A stretch of DNA of 33,020 nucleotides, taken from NCBI GenBank assembly GCA_022826005.1, contig JAJDVT010000017.1, positions 1 through 33,020 on the forward strand, given 5' to 3'. Source of the DNA: Gemmatimonadota bacterium (GTDB lineage Bacteria > Gemmatimonadota > Gemmatimonadetes > Longimicrobiales > Gaopeijiaceae). Positions within the stretch are counted from its first letter, which is position 1, and each line of letters opens with the position of its first letter. Made by a program: the position numbers and the translations under genes. The notes beneath the pieces were generated by a model. The model saw only the letters and a program-made list of their open reading frames with translations. It was not told where the DNA came from and searched no databases. Of the stretch, positions 25,065-33,020 are shown one piece after another.

Positions 25065-26511
25065 CGACCGGCCTCCCGGACAGGTCATAGTCGTCGGCAT
25101 CGACGATCTCGACATCCACAATGTCACCGGGTGCGATACCCCGCGCGCCCGTCAGGAAGGTCCGTCCGTCCACCTCCGGCGCCTGACCCTGCGTGCGCCC
25201 CACCGCACCGCGGCCCGGCTGGTCCGGCGTCAGCTCGTCCACCAGGACCTTCGCCCGGGTCCCCACCCTCTGCAGGTTGGACTCGAGCGACAGGTCGCGC
25301 TGATGCTCCATCACCCTGTCGAGCCGCTCCGCCTTCACCTCCTCGGGCACCTGGTCCGGCATCGCAGCCGCCGCGGTACCCTCCTCGATGGAATAGGTGA
25401 AGGCTCCGACCCGGTCGAAACGCATTTCTTCAAGGAACTCCATCATGATGCGTACGTCCTCCTCCGTCTCGCCGGGGAAGCCCACGATCACGGTGGTGCG
25501 GAGCGTAAGATCGTCGATGCTGTCCCGCAGCCAGCGCACCCGCTGCCGCACCGTCGCCTGGCGCTCGGGACGGCGCATGCGCGCGAGCACCCGGTCGCTT
25601 CCGTGCTGCAGGGGCATGTCGAGATAGGGAATCAGACGCGGCTGGCTCGCGATCAGGTCGACGAGCGCCGGCGTGATCCCCGACGGGTACATGTAGAGCA
25701 GCCGGTACCAGTCCACCCCGGTTCCTTCCAGGAGCGCCTCCAGGAGGTCCTGAAGCAGCGGCGCCGCCGGATTCCGCCTGCGGAGGTCCCGGCCGTACCA
25801 GGTCGTGTCCTGCGACACCAGGTTGATCTCCCGGACGCCCTGCCGTCCCAGTGAGCGCGCCTCGGCGACCAGGCCGTCGAGGTCCGCGCTGCGGTGCAGG
25901 CCGCGCATGTGCGGGATCGCGCAGAAGGCACAGCGGTGGTCGCACCCCTCGCTCACCTTGAGGAAGGATGTGTGGCGCGTCTCCGTGCTGAGGATGCGCA
26001 GCGGCCGCTCCATGTTCGGTACGAATTCGTTGCCGACGTAGCCACGGGCCCGCAGTTCCGGCACGAGGCGCCCCATCTCCGCGATCCCCAGGAACAGGTC
26101 CACCTCCGGAATCTCCCGCTCCATCTCCTCGCGGTAGCGCTGCACCATGCACCCGACCGCGGCCACCGCCCGCACCCGCCCCCGCGCCTTGAGGTCGCAC
26201 GCCGCGAGGATCGTGTCGATCGACTGTTCCTTCGCGGCGTCGATGAAGCCGCAGGTGTTGACCACCACCACGTCGGCGCTCTCGACATCGCTGGTCACCC
26301 GCGCGCCGGCGGCCACGAGCGCCGCCATCATGTGCTCGGAGTCGACCGTGTTCTTGTCGCAGCCGAGCGTCACGAGCCCGAGGCGCGGCCCCTCCGCCGG
26401 CCCGATTGCGAAGGAACGCGGATCGACGGCCCTGACGCCGGGATCGACCCCTGGCCGCACCGGACCGGAGCTGACCGGGAAGACCGGGAGGTCGCGGGTC
26501 CTGAGCCTCAT
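25057..26511 (-). CDS. rimO: Ribosomal protein S12 methylthiotransferase RimO
   Basis: A 484-residue radical SAM enzyme that adds a methylthio group to an Asp of ribosomal protein S12. The N-terminal UPF0004 domain holds C51 (LVTLGCDKNTVDSEHMM), C87 (NTCGFIDAAKEQSI) and C121 (VGCMVQRY). The radical SAM triad is C190, C194, C197 in SEGCDHRCAFCAIPHMRG. A TRAM domain ends the protein. The MiaB relatives have a different central motif; SEGCDHRCAFCAIP and the DKNTVDSE text favour RimO. The ATG at 26511 overlaps the lolA stop as ATGA. A longer open frame upstream is a shadow of lolA and ftsK. Confidence 0.95.
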   Translation of the reverse strand: MRLRTRDLPVFPVSSGPVRPGVDPGVRAVDPRSFAIGPAEGPRLGLVTLGCDKNTVDSEHMMAALVAAGARVTSDVESADVVVVNTCGFIDAAKEQSIDTILAACDLKARGRVRAVAAVGCMVQRYREEMEREIPEVDLFLGIAEMGRLVPELRARGYVGNEFVPNMERPLRILSTETRHTSFLKVSEGCDHRCAFCAIPHMRGLHRSADLDGLVAEARSLGRQGVREINLVSQDTTWYGRDLRRRNPAAPLLQDLLEALLEGTGVDWYRLLYMYPSGITPALVDLIASQPRLIPYLDMPLQHGSDRVLARMRRPERQATVRQRVRWLRDSIDDLTLRTTVIVGFPGETEEDVRIMMEFLEEMRFDRVGAFTYSIEEGTAAAAMPDQVPEEVKAERLDRVMEHQRDLSLESNLQRVGTRAKVLVDELTPDQPGRGAVGRTQGQAPEVDGRTFLTGARGIAPGDIVDVEIVDADDYDLSGRPVDA

Positions 26512-27338
26512 CGGAGCGAGGAGGGGACGGAGGGCACACGTCCGCGCGCACCGGGGAAAGCGGCAGCCCCCTCGGGTCCGCGCGCGCCGCCGCCGGAGCC
26601 GCGCATCTCCATCACCCTCGCGCCTTCCGGGACCTCGAAGACGAAGAGCGCCGGGTCGGGCGTCGAGGACAGGTCGATGTTGCTCAGCGTGAGGGTGCGG
26701 ATGTTCTCGCTCTGTTCGTGGATCTCGACGCGGCGTATCACATGGCTGCGCACATCCACCCAGAGCCGTGCGCGGCGATACGACGCCCCCTCGCGGGGTG
26801 TCAGGACCACCACGCGGCAGTCCCGCCCGCCGACCGCTTCGATGCCGCCCTCCTCGGCGTCGTATTTCAGGCCGGGATCCTCCAAGAATTCGCGGAGGAA
26901 GTCTTCGCGGCCGGGGGAACTCGCCGCCGGAAACTTGTTCACCTGCTTGTCGTCGAGGCTCGGATGGTACACCCACACGTACTCCCCGTCCGCGATCACC
27001 ATGTCGCCGTCCGGGTCGGTGAAACGCATGGAAAAGAGGTTCGGGCGCTGTTGGCAGATCCGTCCCGCGCTTTCGATCGTCCGACGCTGCAGGGGCACCT
27101 CGAGCACCTGCTCGAAGTCCGCGCAGATGGCGCCCACCTCCCGGTACCGGCGGGCAGCCTCCTCCAGGGCCGGAACGGACTGCTGGGCCGCCACGGGGGG
27201 CTGCTCCACCCCCCACAAGAGGGCGCTCAACAGGACGGCCAGCCCGCGGGGCCTTGCCGCCAGCAGTCCGTGGACGAACCCGCGTGAGCACCGAGAGCGG
27301 CTTCGTCCACGGGCTGCCGGGGCGCTCAGGCGGGGCAT
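26508..27338 (-). CDS. lolA: LolA-like outer-membrane lipoprotein carrier protein
   Basis: A 276-residue protein with a signal peptide: Arg-rich start, hydrophobic core LAVLLSALLWG (33-43) and a likely cut after VAA (about 51). The mature part fits the LolA fold (ICADFEQVLEVPLQ, GRICQQRPNLFSMRFTDPDG, DGEYVWVYHPSLDDKQV, DPALFVFEVPEGARVME). LolA carries lipoproteins across the periplasm. A Gly/Ala/Arg-rich tail of about 30 residues is extra. The start at 27338 lies 13 bases inside the end of ftsK, as ftsK-lolA neighbours do in other diderms. Confidence 0.9.
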   Translation of the reverse strand: MPRLSAPAARGRSRSRCSRGFVHGLLAARPRGLAVLLSALLWGVEQPPVAAQQSVPALEEAARRYREVGAICADFEQVLEVPLQRRTIESAGRICQQRPNLFSMRFTDPDGDMVIADGEYVWVYHPSLDDKQVNKFPAASSPGREDFLREFLEDPGLKYDAEEGGIEAVGGRDCRVVVLTPREGASYRRARLWVDVRSHVIRRVEIHEQSENIRTLTLSNIDLSSTPDPALFVFEVPEGARVMEMRGSGGGARGPEGAAAFPGARGRVPSVPSSLR

Positions 27339-29806
27339 ATCTCGTCCAGCCCGTCCAGGTCGACCAGCACTTCGCGGGGCTTCGAGCCGTCCGGGGGGCC
27401 CAGGACGCCGGCGTCGTGAAGCTGGTCGACGATCCTGGCCGCGCGCCCGTACCCGATCCGCAGCCTGCGCTGGAGGAGGGAGGTCGAGCCCGATCCCTGC
27501 GCGATGCACGCCTCGGCGGCGCCTCGGAAGAGGTCGTCCCACTCGCCCGCGAAGGCCTCGTCCTCCCCATCCCCGTCCCCATCCACGGCCTGCACTTCTT
27601 CGAGGATGTCGGACTCGCCGGCCTTCACCCGGGCCTTGATCGCCTCGAGGGTGTCCGCCTCCTCCCGGAACCACTGCATCAGCTTCCCGGTCTCTCCGGT
27701 CGAGATGAAGGCGCCCTGCATGCGCACCGGCTCGCTTTGCCCGGGAGGGAGGAAGAGCATGTCGCCCTGTCCGAGAAGGGAATCCGCCCCGTTCTGGTCG
27801 AGTATGGTCCGGGAATCGATCTTCGAGGCGACCCGGAACGCTATTCTGCATGGGAAGTTGGCCTTGATGAGTCCAGTCACGACATTAACACTGGGACGCT
27901 GGGTCGCGACCAGAAGATGGATGCCGATCGCCCGGGCCTTCTGGGCCAGTTGAGCGAGCGGCCGCTCGACCTCGGCCTGCACCGTCATCATGAGGTCTGC
28001 CAGCTCGTCCACGACCACCACGATCCACGGCAGCGGCCCGTCCGCATATTTCCAGCTCTCCGGGTCCTCCTCGGGCCCGGCCGGCACGGGGAGCTTGAGT
28101 TCGGCCCCCTGCGCCAGGCGCGCGTTGAACTCCTGCACGGACCGCACCCCGTTCGCGCTCAGCAGGGTGTAGCGGCGCTCCATCTCCATGCACGCCCACT
28201 TCAGCACGCTGGCGGCCTCCCTGGGGTCCGTGACGACCGGGTGGCGCAGGTGCGGCAGGTCGGCGTAGGCGGACAACTCCACCATCTTGGGGTCGATGAG
28301 AAGCATGCGCAGGCGTTCCGGGCCGTGCCGGTACACCAGGCTGGTGATGATGGTATTGAGACAAACCGACTTGCCGGACCCGGTCGCGCCGGCGATGAGC
28401 GCGTGCGGCATCCCGGCCAGATCGGCGACGCAGGGCCTCCCGGTGAGGTCCTTCCCCATCGCCAGGGGGAGGGTGCCCCGCGACTGCGTGAAGGCGCCGG
28501 TCTCGAGGATTTCGCGAAGCCGCACCATCTCGGGGTACGGGTTCGGGATCTCCACGCCGACGGCGCCCTTGCCCGGAATGGGCGCGACGATGCGAACGCT
28601 CCTGGCCCTCATCGCGAGCGCCAGGTCGGCTTCCAGGTTGGCGATCCGGTTGACCTTCACGCCGGCGGCGGGCACGACCTCGTACTGTGTAACGGCGGGG
28701 CCCGTCGTTCGCCCGGCGATCTCGCAATCGATGTTGAAGGTGCGCAGCGTGTTGAGCAGCACCCCCGCCAGCCTGTCCAGATCGCGCTCCATCCCGTAGC
28801 GGTTGGCGAGCTTCGGTGCGTTCAGGAGCTCGAGCGGCGGCAGGGGAAAGGCGGGCGGGGGAAGCTCTTCCGGGAGCGGTATTTCTTCGGTCCCCGCATC
28901 GGAGCCACGCGGAGCGGAGGGTGCGGAGGCCCCCACATCGGACCCCTGCCGCACCAGGTCCGCGACGGTCGGCGCGGGATCCGCTTCCGGCACTGCCCCG
29001 GCCCCGGGCGGGAGGAACGGATCCTCGCCCGGCCCCGGCTCCGGCACCCGCGGCCCGACTGCGGCGACGGCGGATCCCACCCCGTCCGCCGGCACGGCTT
29101 CCCTGCCCGCGCTGACCTCACTATCCGGCACGGGACGACCGGCCCACCACCGCCGCACCCCGGACACCGCTCCCCGCATCCCGCGCCCTGCCACCCGGCC
29201 CGACGCCCGGGCCAGCCCGGCCAGGGGCGGCAGCGGGTTGAACCGGAACGCCGCGATCGACGTGACGACGGTGGCGGCGGCCACCACCACCCACCAGCCC
29301 ACCGGCCCAAGCTTCTCGGGCACGCCCAGCGCGCTTCCCAGGTACCCGGCGATCCGGGAATCGCCACCGGCGAGGAGCCCCGCGACCACAGGCAGGATCA
29401 GCAGCAGCGCCACCGACAGAATCCACAGACAGCGGCGCACCGCGGGGTGCCACCAACCTCCGATGGATCCAGCGGCGGCAAGCAGCCCGAGCGGCACAGC
29501 CCCACAACCAAGCCCGAGCCACGTCACCAGCAGGTCCTTCAGCCAGACTCCAACCTCCCCCACCGGATTGCCCGCGGGGAAAACCCCGGCTGCGGACCCG
29601 AGCCAGTGCAGCGGGAAGATGGCGGCGGCCACCAGGAAGGCGATGACCACAAGGAGCACCGCCCCGGTGGCGCGCGGATCGACGACCCGGTCGGCGGCCT
29701 TGCTCTTCTTCGGACGGCTCTTAGCCGCCGCGCCGCGCTTCCGGCCGGGCACACGCTTCCCCGAAACCCTGGATGCCTTGCGTCCCCGGAGCCTGCCCAC
29801 GATCAC
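27326..29806 (-). CDS. ftsK: DNA translocase FtsK/SpoIIIE
   Basis: An 826-residue septum-associated DNA pump that clears chromosome dimers and termini during division. A very basic N-terminus precedes about four membrane helices (47-66, 90-112, 126-147, 168-188). A Pro/Ala-rich linker (about 220-325) leads to the motor: alpha/beta subdomains, Walker A GATGSGKS (473-480), Walker B IVVVVDEL (595-602) and [31 protein letters not shown]. The C-terminal gamma winged helix (about 735-800, [20 protein letters not shown]) would read KOPS-type sites. GTG start overlapping the accC stop (GTGA). Confidence 0.96.
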   Translation of the reverse strand: MIVGRLRGRKASRVSGKRVPGRKRGAAAKSRPKKSKAADRVVDPRATGAVLLVVIAFLVAAAIFPLHWLGSAAGVFPAGNPVGEVGVWLKDLLVTWLGLGCGAVPLGLLAAAGSIGGWWHPAVRRCLWILSVALLLILPVVAGLLAGGDSRIAGYLGSALGVPEKLGPVGWWVVVAAATVVTSIAAFRFNPLPPLAGLARASGRVAGRGMRGAVSGVRRWWAGRPVPDSEVSAGREAVPADGVGSAVAAVGPRVPEPGPGEDPFLPPGAGAVPEADPAPTVADLVRQGSDVGASAPSAPRGSDAGTEEIPLPEELPPPAFPLPPLELLNAPKLANRYGMERDLDRLAGVLLNTLRTFNIDCEIAGRTTGPAVTQYEVVPAAGVKVNRIANLEADLALAMRARSVRIVAPIPGKGAVGVEIPNPYPEMVRLREILETGAFTQSRGTLPLAMGKDLTGRPCVADLAGMPHALIAGATGSGKSVCLNTIITSLVYRHGPERLRMLLIDPKMVELSAYADLPHLRHPVVTDPREAASVLKWACMEMERRYTLLSANGVRSVQEFNARLAQGAELKLPVPAGPEEDPESWKYADGPLPWIVVVVDELADLMMTVQAEVERPLAQLAQKARAIGIHLLVATQRPSVNVVTGLIKANFPCRIAFRVASKIDSRTILDQNGADSLLGQGDMLFLPPGQSEPVRMQGAFISTGETGKLMQWFREEADTLEAIKARVKAGESDILEEVQAVDGDGDGEDEAFAGEWDDLFRGAAEACIAQGSGSTSLLQRRLRIGYGRAARIVDQLHDAGVLGPPDGSKPREVLVDLDGLDEICPA

Positions 29807-31152
29807 GAACTCCTGTCCTGAAATGCCTCTACAAAGCTCGTGTCCACATCGCCGCCAAGGAATCCCTCGTCACGGGTGATTCTCGCCAGGTAGCCGATCG
29901 TGGTGGAGATTCCCTCGACCACGAACGACTCCAGCGCCTCCCGGCCCCTCACCACCGCTTCCCGCCGGCTGTTCCCCCATACGACCAGCTTCGCGATCAG
30001 CGAGTCGTAGAACGGGGGCACGCGGTAGCCGGAGTAGACATGGGTGTCCACGCGCACCCCGGGGCCCCCCGGCTGGTGGAAGGTGGTGATGAGCCCGGGC
30101 GACGGGGCGAAGTCCCGCGCGGGGTCCTCGGCGTTGATGCGAAACTCGATGGCGTGGCCGTGGTGTGCCTGCTCGCCGGGGGGGAAGGAGAGCGGCTCGC
30201 CGGCCGCGACACGGATCTGCTCCTTGACGAGGTCGAGGCCGGTCGTGGCTTCCGTGACGGGGTGTTCGACCTGGATGCGTGTGTTCATTTCGATGAAGTA
30301 GAACTCACCCGACGCGTCGAGAAGGAACTCCACGGTCCCCGCGCCCACGTAGCCGATCGCCTCGGCCGCCCGCACCGCCGCTTCCCCCATCCTCCGCCGC
30401 AGCTCCGGCGTGAGCGCCGGCGACGGAGACTCCTCCACCAGCTTCTGGTGGCGGCGCTGGATCGAGCAGTCGCGCTCGCCGAGGTGCAGGACCCGCCCGT
30501 GTACGTCACCGAAAACCTGGAATTCGACGTGGCGGGGCCGCTCCAGACACCGCTCCAGGTAGACGCCGCCGTCACCGAAGGCGGCCTCGGCCTCGGCCCG
30601 CGCCCCGGCGAAGTGGCGGGGGAAGGAGCCTTCGTACCCGGCGATGCGCATCCCCTTTCCCCCACCGCCCGCCGTGGCCTTGATCATGACAGGGTAGCCG
30701 ATCTCGCCGGCCAGCTTGAGCGCCTCCGCCTCGTCGCTCACCGTCCCGCCCGAGCCCGGGACGACCGGGACGCCGGCCGCGCGCATCGTCTCGCGCGCGA
30801 CCGCCTTGTCGCCCATGGCGCGGATCTGGTCCGGCGTAGGCCCCACGAACACCAGGTCGGAGCTGCGGCAGATCTCCGCGAACTCCGCGTTTTCCGCGAG
30901 GAAGCCATATCCGGGGTGCACGGCCTCCGCCCCCGTGATCTCGGCTGCGGCGATGATCCGCGCCGCCTTCAGGTACGACTGTGCCGCGCGGGGCGCCCCG
31001 ATGCAGACGGCCTCGTCGGCGAAGCGAACGTGCAGAGCCTCCTGGTCCGCCTCCGAGTAGACCGCGACCGTCGCGATGTCGAGTTCACGGCACGCCCGTA
31101 CGATGCGCAGCGCGATCTCGCCCCGGTTCGCGATCAGGAGCTTCCTGAACAT
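29803..31152 (-). CDS. accC: Acetyl-CoA carboxylase biotin carboxylase subunit
   Basis: A 449-residue biotin carboxylase, which carboxylates the biotin on AccB using ATP and bicarbonate in the first step of fatty-acid synthesis. The start [20 protein letters not shown] and ATP-grasp residues (K116, K158, glycine loop [10 protein letters not shown] near 161-170) are normal. The catalytic block [16 protein letters not shown] contains E288 and R292. The length equals the E. coli enzyme. It follows accB by 16 bases. Confidence 0.97.
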   Translation of the reverse strand: MFRKLLIANRGEIALRIVRACRELDIATVAVYSEADQEALHVRFADEAVCIGAPRAAQSYLKAARIIAAAEITGAEAVHPGYGFLAENAEFAEICRSSDLVFVGPTPDQIRAMGDKAVARETMRAAGVPVVPGSGGTVSDEAEALKLAGEIGYPVMIKATAGGGGKGMRIAGYEGSFPRHFAGARAEAEAAFGDGGVYLERCLERPRHVEFQVFGDVHGRVLHLGERDCSIQRRHQKLVEESPSPALTPELRRRMGEAAVRAAEAIGYVGAGTVEFLLDASGEFYFIEMNTRIQVEHPVTEATTGLDLVKEQIRVAAGEPLSFPPGEQAHHGHAIEFRINAEDPARDFAPSPGLITTFHQPGGPGVRVDTHVYSGYRVPPFYDSLIAKLVVWGNSRREAVVRGREALESFVVEGISTTIGYLARITRDEGFLGGDVDTSFVEAFQDRSS

Positions 31153-31168
31153 CGGTGCCGCCCCCGGG

Positions 31169-31666
31169 TCAGGCCGGGTCGACGCGGAAGAGAAGCTGTC
31201 CGTAGTCCACGGGTTCCGCGTTGTCGGCGCAGACCTCCACGATTCGGCCCGAAACCTCGCACTCCAGCTCGTTCATCAGCTTCATGGCCTCGATCACGCA
31301 AAGCACGTCGCCGGCCGCCACGGTGCCGCCCACCTCGACGTAGGGCGGGGCCTCCGGCGACGGCGCACGGTAGAAGGTCCCGACCATGGGAGAGGTGACG
31401 TCGACCAGGTTGGCGGAAGGCGCCTCCGCGGCGCCGGGCTCGGCGGCGGTCCCGGCCGGCGTGCCCACGTCCGCCGCAGCCTGCCCGGCGACCTGGGGGG
31501 CCGCCGCCGGGAGGGACGAGACCACCGGAGCGGCGACTCCGGCCCCGCTGCCCTTCGGAGACTTCGCCAGCCGGATGCGGGTTCCTTCCCGGTCGATCTC
31601 CAGACGGTCCAGAGAGGATTCGTCCAGGAGCCGTACCAGGGCTTCGAGAAACTCGAGGTCGATCAT
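31169..31666 (-). CDS. accB: Biotin carboxyl carrier protein of acetyl-CoA carboxylase
   Basis: A 165-residue carrier. Residues 1-37 form the helical N-terminal region that dimerises or contacts AccC, 38-88 are an Ala/Pro-rich flexible linker, and 89-165 are the biotinyl domain with the modified lysine K129 in [10 protein letters not shown]. The thumb-like [12 protein letters not shown] segment typical of AccB is present. The ATG overlaps the efp stop as ATGA, so efp, accB and accC are likely co-translated. Confidence 0.97.
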   Translation of the reverse strand: MIDLEFLEALVRLLDESSLDRLEIDREGTRIRLAKSPKGSGAGVAAPVVSSLPAAAPQVAGQAAADVGTPAGTAAEPGAAEAPSANLVDVTSPMVGTFYRAPSPEAPPYVEVGGTVAAGDVLCVIEAMKLMNELECEVSGRIVEVCADNAEPVDYGQLLFRVDPA

Positions 31667-32229
31667 CCGCTCACCCTCGTCAGGTATTTGTCTTCACGCC
31701 GGTCGATCTTCAGCACGTCGCCGACCTCGACGAACAGGGGCACCTGCACTACGGCCCCCGTCTCCAGGGTTGCGGGCTTGGTCGCCCCCTGGGCGGTGTC
31801 GCCCCTGAATCCAGGGTCGGTGTCGGTCACGGCGAGTTCGACGAAGTCCGGGAGTTCCACGCTGAGCACGTTGCCGTCGTGGACGAGTCCATGGCACTCC
31901 ATGTTCTCCTTCAGGTACTTGAGCTGGCTCTTGCCGAGCATGTCCCCGCTGATGGGGATCATGTCCCAGGTCTCCTGGTCCATGAAGTGGAAAAGCTCCC
32001 CGTCGGTGTACGAGTAGCTTACCGGGCGGCGCTCCAGCCGCACGCTGTTGACGCGTTCGCCGGCCCGGAATGTCCTGTCCACCACGGCGCCGGTAAGCAC
32101 GTTCTTGAGTTTGGTGCGCACGAACGCACCGCCCTTTCCGGGCTTCACGTGCTGGAAGTACGTGATCGTCCACAGCGTGGTGTCGATCTCAAGTACCATG
32201 CCGTTGCGAAAGTTTGCAGTCGTTGCCAT
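31663..32229 (-). CDS. efp: Elongation factor P
   Basis: A 188-residue factor that relieves ribosome stalling at polyproline stretches. It has the KOW-like N-terminal domain and two OB domains (DMLGKSQLKYLKENMECHGLVH; the C-terminal ETGAVVQVPLFVEVGDVLKID). The loop tip is H-V-K-P-G-K32-G-G, so K32 is the residue that EpmA-type enzymes lysylate in other bacteria; no modification gene is in the window. No strong Shine-Dalgarno sequence precedes the ATG. It lies 31 bases after aroQ. Confidence 0.97.
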   Translation of the reverse strand: MATTANFRNGMVLEIDTTLWTITYFQHVKPGKGGAFVRTKLKNVLTGAVVDRTFRAGERVNSVRLERRPVSYSYTDGELFHFMDQETWDMIPISGDMLGKSQLKYLKENMECHGLVHDGNVLSVELPDFVELAVTDTDPGFRGDTAQGATKPATLETGAVVQVPLFVEVGDVLKIDRREDKYLTRVSG

Positions 32230-32260
32230 GAAAGCCGGTTTTTCCGTCCTGTCGTTGGTT

Positions 32261-32737
32261 CTATCCGTTGCCTGGCGGGGATCCGCCCGGGTCCTGGTTG
32301 TGCTGCCGGATGAGGTGACCCACAAGACAGCGAAACCCCGCAAGGTAGCTGTCCATCCCGAAGCCTGCGACCACGCCCACGGCTGCCGGAGTGAGGTGGG
32401 AGTGACGCCGGAAGCCCTCCCTGCTCGCCGGGTTGCTGAGGTGCACCTCGACGAAGGGCTTGCCGGCAGCCAGCAGACCGTCCAATAACGCAACCGACGT
32501 GTGGCCCAGACCCGCCGGGTTGACCACCACACCGTCGATTCGCCCGCGCGCCTCCGCGAGAAAGTCGAGGATCGCGCCCTGGCTGTTCGACTGGAACGGC
32601 TCCACCACGGCACCGAGTTCGTCACCCAGGCCGGACAGCGCGCGGTTCACGTCGTCCAGCGTCGCGGTGCCGTACACCTCCGGCTCCCGGACTCCGAGCA
32701 GATTCAGATTGGGGCCGTGAACGACGGCAATCCTCAC
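32261..32737 (-). CDS. aroQ: Type II 3-dehydroquinate dehydratase
   Basis: A 158-residue dodecamer-type dehydratase, third step of the shikimate pathway. The signature VVHGPNLNLLGVREPEVYG includes the catalytic Tyr (Y22). VNPAGLGHTS (N73, H79) and VEVHLSNPASREGFRRHS (H99) complete the active site. The start is GTG at 32737 with AAAGGA about 7 bases upstream. It is the first gene of the run aroQ-efp-accB-accC, an order seen in several phyla, and is preceded by a clear promoter and a leader of about 100 bases. Confidence 0.96.
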   Translation of the reverse strand: MRIAVVHGPNLNLLGVREPEVYGTATLDDVNRALSGLGDELGAVVEPFQSNSQGAILDFLAEARGRIDGVVVNPAGLGHTSVALLDGLLAAGKPFVEVHLSNPASREGFRRHSHLTPAAVGVVAGFGMDSYLAGFRCLVGHLIRQHNQDPGGSPPGNG

Positions 32738-32787
32738 GGGCGATCCTTTCGCGCGACTTGAAGCTTCCCGGTCTCACGGATCTCGCG

Positions 32788-32840
32788 GTGCCAGCGCGCG
32801 GACCCCACAGTGCCAGCCCGCGCCGCCGTGCCAGCCCGCG
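32788..32840 (-). repeat. Three copies of a 13-base motif in the aroQ leader
   Basis: On the plus strand GTGCCAGCSCGCG occurs at 32788-32800, 32810-32822 and 32828-32840 (the first copy has one change). On the transcribed strand each reads as CGCGGGCTGGCAC. All copies fall between the predicted transcription start and the aroQ start codon, spaced 22 and 18 bases apart. Confidence 0.75.
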
Positions 32841-32844
32841 CACA

Positions 32845-32874
32845 AAGGTAGATTTCATGGCCCGAGGGTGTCAA
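32845..32874 (-). promoter_or_regulatory. Sigma70-type promoter for aroQ-efp-accB-accC
   Basis: On the minus strand a perfect -35 TTGACA (32869-32874) and a -10 TACCTT (32845-32850) are separated by 18 bases. Transcription should start near 32838. This is the best promoter I can see in the window. Confidence 0.65.
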
Positions 32875-32898
32875 CGGAGAGTCTTGTCCAACGGCAAA

Positions 32899-32943
32899 TG
32901 AGCCTGAACGGGGGGCCGGTTTCCAGCGGGGAGTGAGCCTGAA
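32899..32943 (+). repeat. Direct repeat TGAGCCTGAA upstream of the right-edge gene
   Basis: TGAGCCTGAA occurs at 32899-32908 and 32934-32943, 35 bases apart. Just to the left TGTCAACGG (32869-32877) and TGTCCAACGG are also near-repeats. Such clusters are typical of transposon ends, which bind the transposase, but I cannot prove the element boundary. Confidence 0.55.
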
Positions 32944-32975
32944 GGCCGGGGCGAAGAGATCATTGGAGGATGATC

Positions 32976-33020
32976 GTGACACTTCGCACCGAACGGATCC
33001 GGACGCTCGACGAGATGCGC
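32976..33020 (+). CDS. N-terminus of a possible DDE integrase/transposase, cut by the window edge
   Basis: GGAGG is followed 6 bases later by GTG (32976), reading MTLRTERIRTLDEMR to the last base. An ATG at 32970 is in the same frame. The text resembles, from memory, the start of integrase-core transposases that begin with RTERIRTLEEVRAFL. Only 15 residues are visible, so this is tentative. The direct repeats just upstream and the divergent orientation support a mobile-element left end. Confidence 0.4.
   Translation, partial: MTLRTERIRTLDEMR

Noticed and set aside
26512-27582. Upstream extension of the rimO frame giving an 841-residue protein
   Set aside because: The extra part overlaps lolA and ftsK in another frame and is Arg/Gly-rich; RimO homology starts after the ATG at 26511.
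27254-29821. Plus-strand open frame of 855 codons antisense to ftsK and lolA
   Set aside because: Same GC-shadow effect; sequence is His/Arg/Pro-rich with no domain.
32788-32840. Short regular repeat considered as a CRISPR array
   Set aside because: Units are 13 bases with spacers of 5-9 bases and there are no cas genes; far too small for CRISPR.
32622-32982. Two minus-strand open frames upstream of aroQ
   Set aside because: They cover the promoter, the leader repeats and part of aroQ in the wrong frame; no Shine-Dalgarno sequence or homology.
1-33020. Search by eye for tRNA, rRNA and other RNA genes
   Set aside because: No T-loop-like GTTCRANYC context with a matching acceptor and no rRNA text was found in the few intergenic gaps.

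Overview
The window is a very GC-rich bacterial chromosome segment packed with housekeeping genes. Almost everything lies on the minus strand, with gaps of 0-40 bases or 4-base stop/start overlaps. Lnt and LolA show a diderm (outer-membrane) cell. The mix of HrcA, YlbF-like, YqeY, MutS2, type II dehydroquinase, a C4-zinc-ribbon coiled-coil protein and GTG/TTG-rich starts suggests a Gemmatimonadota-like organism. That placement is an inference from gene content, not from a phylogeny.

Layout, left to right (genes read right to left). 1-164: the tail of ribosomal protein L21, broken upstream. 315-644: a STAS anti-sigma-factor antagonist. 792-9996: a tight run transcribed as yqeY > mutS2 > dnaG > zinc-ribbon protein > recJ > rsmD > coaD > pta (DNA replication and repair, rRNA methylation, CoA and acetyl-phosphate metabolism). 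9997-10283: a divergent intergenic region. 10284-10712: the only complete plus-strand gene, an unknown 142-residue protein. 10723-14243: hemW > hrcA > dnaJ. 14252-23947: lnt > prfA > prmC > ylbF-like > tmk > S41 protease > asparaginase II > obgE > dprA, with dprA carrying a one-base frameshift. 24042-32737: aroQ > efp > accB > accC > ftsK > lolA > rimO > Gfo/Idh/MocA-like protein. This last run is preceded by a clear sigma70-type promoter and a repeat-bearing leader. At the right edge a plus-strand reading frame begins that resembles the start of a DDE integrase/transposase.

The genes mostly act in independent core processes. Local functional pairs are visible: prfA-prmC (release factor and its methylase), accB-accC (acetyl-CoA carboxylase), hrcA-dnaJ (heat shock), ftsK next to lolA, and aroQ-efp-accB-accC in the order known from many bacteria.

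I did not find a defence system, CRISPR array, RNA gene or clear novel multi-gene system. The most informative oddities are: a DnaG primase whose four zinc ligands are all replaced; a Gfo/Idh/MocA protein lacking both catalytic Lys and His; an RF1 gene whose best start is ATC; a frameshifted dprA; a broken rplU; an orphan plus-strand gene; and a probable mobile-element end next to the aroQ promoter.
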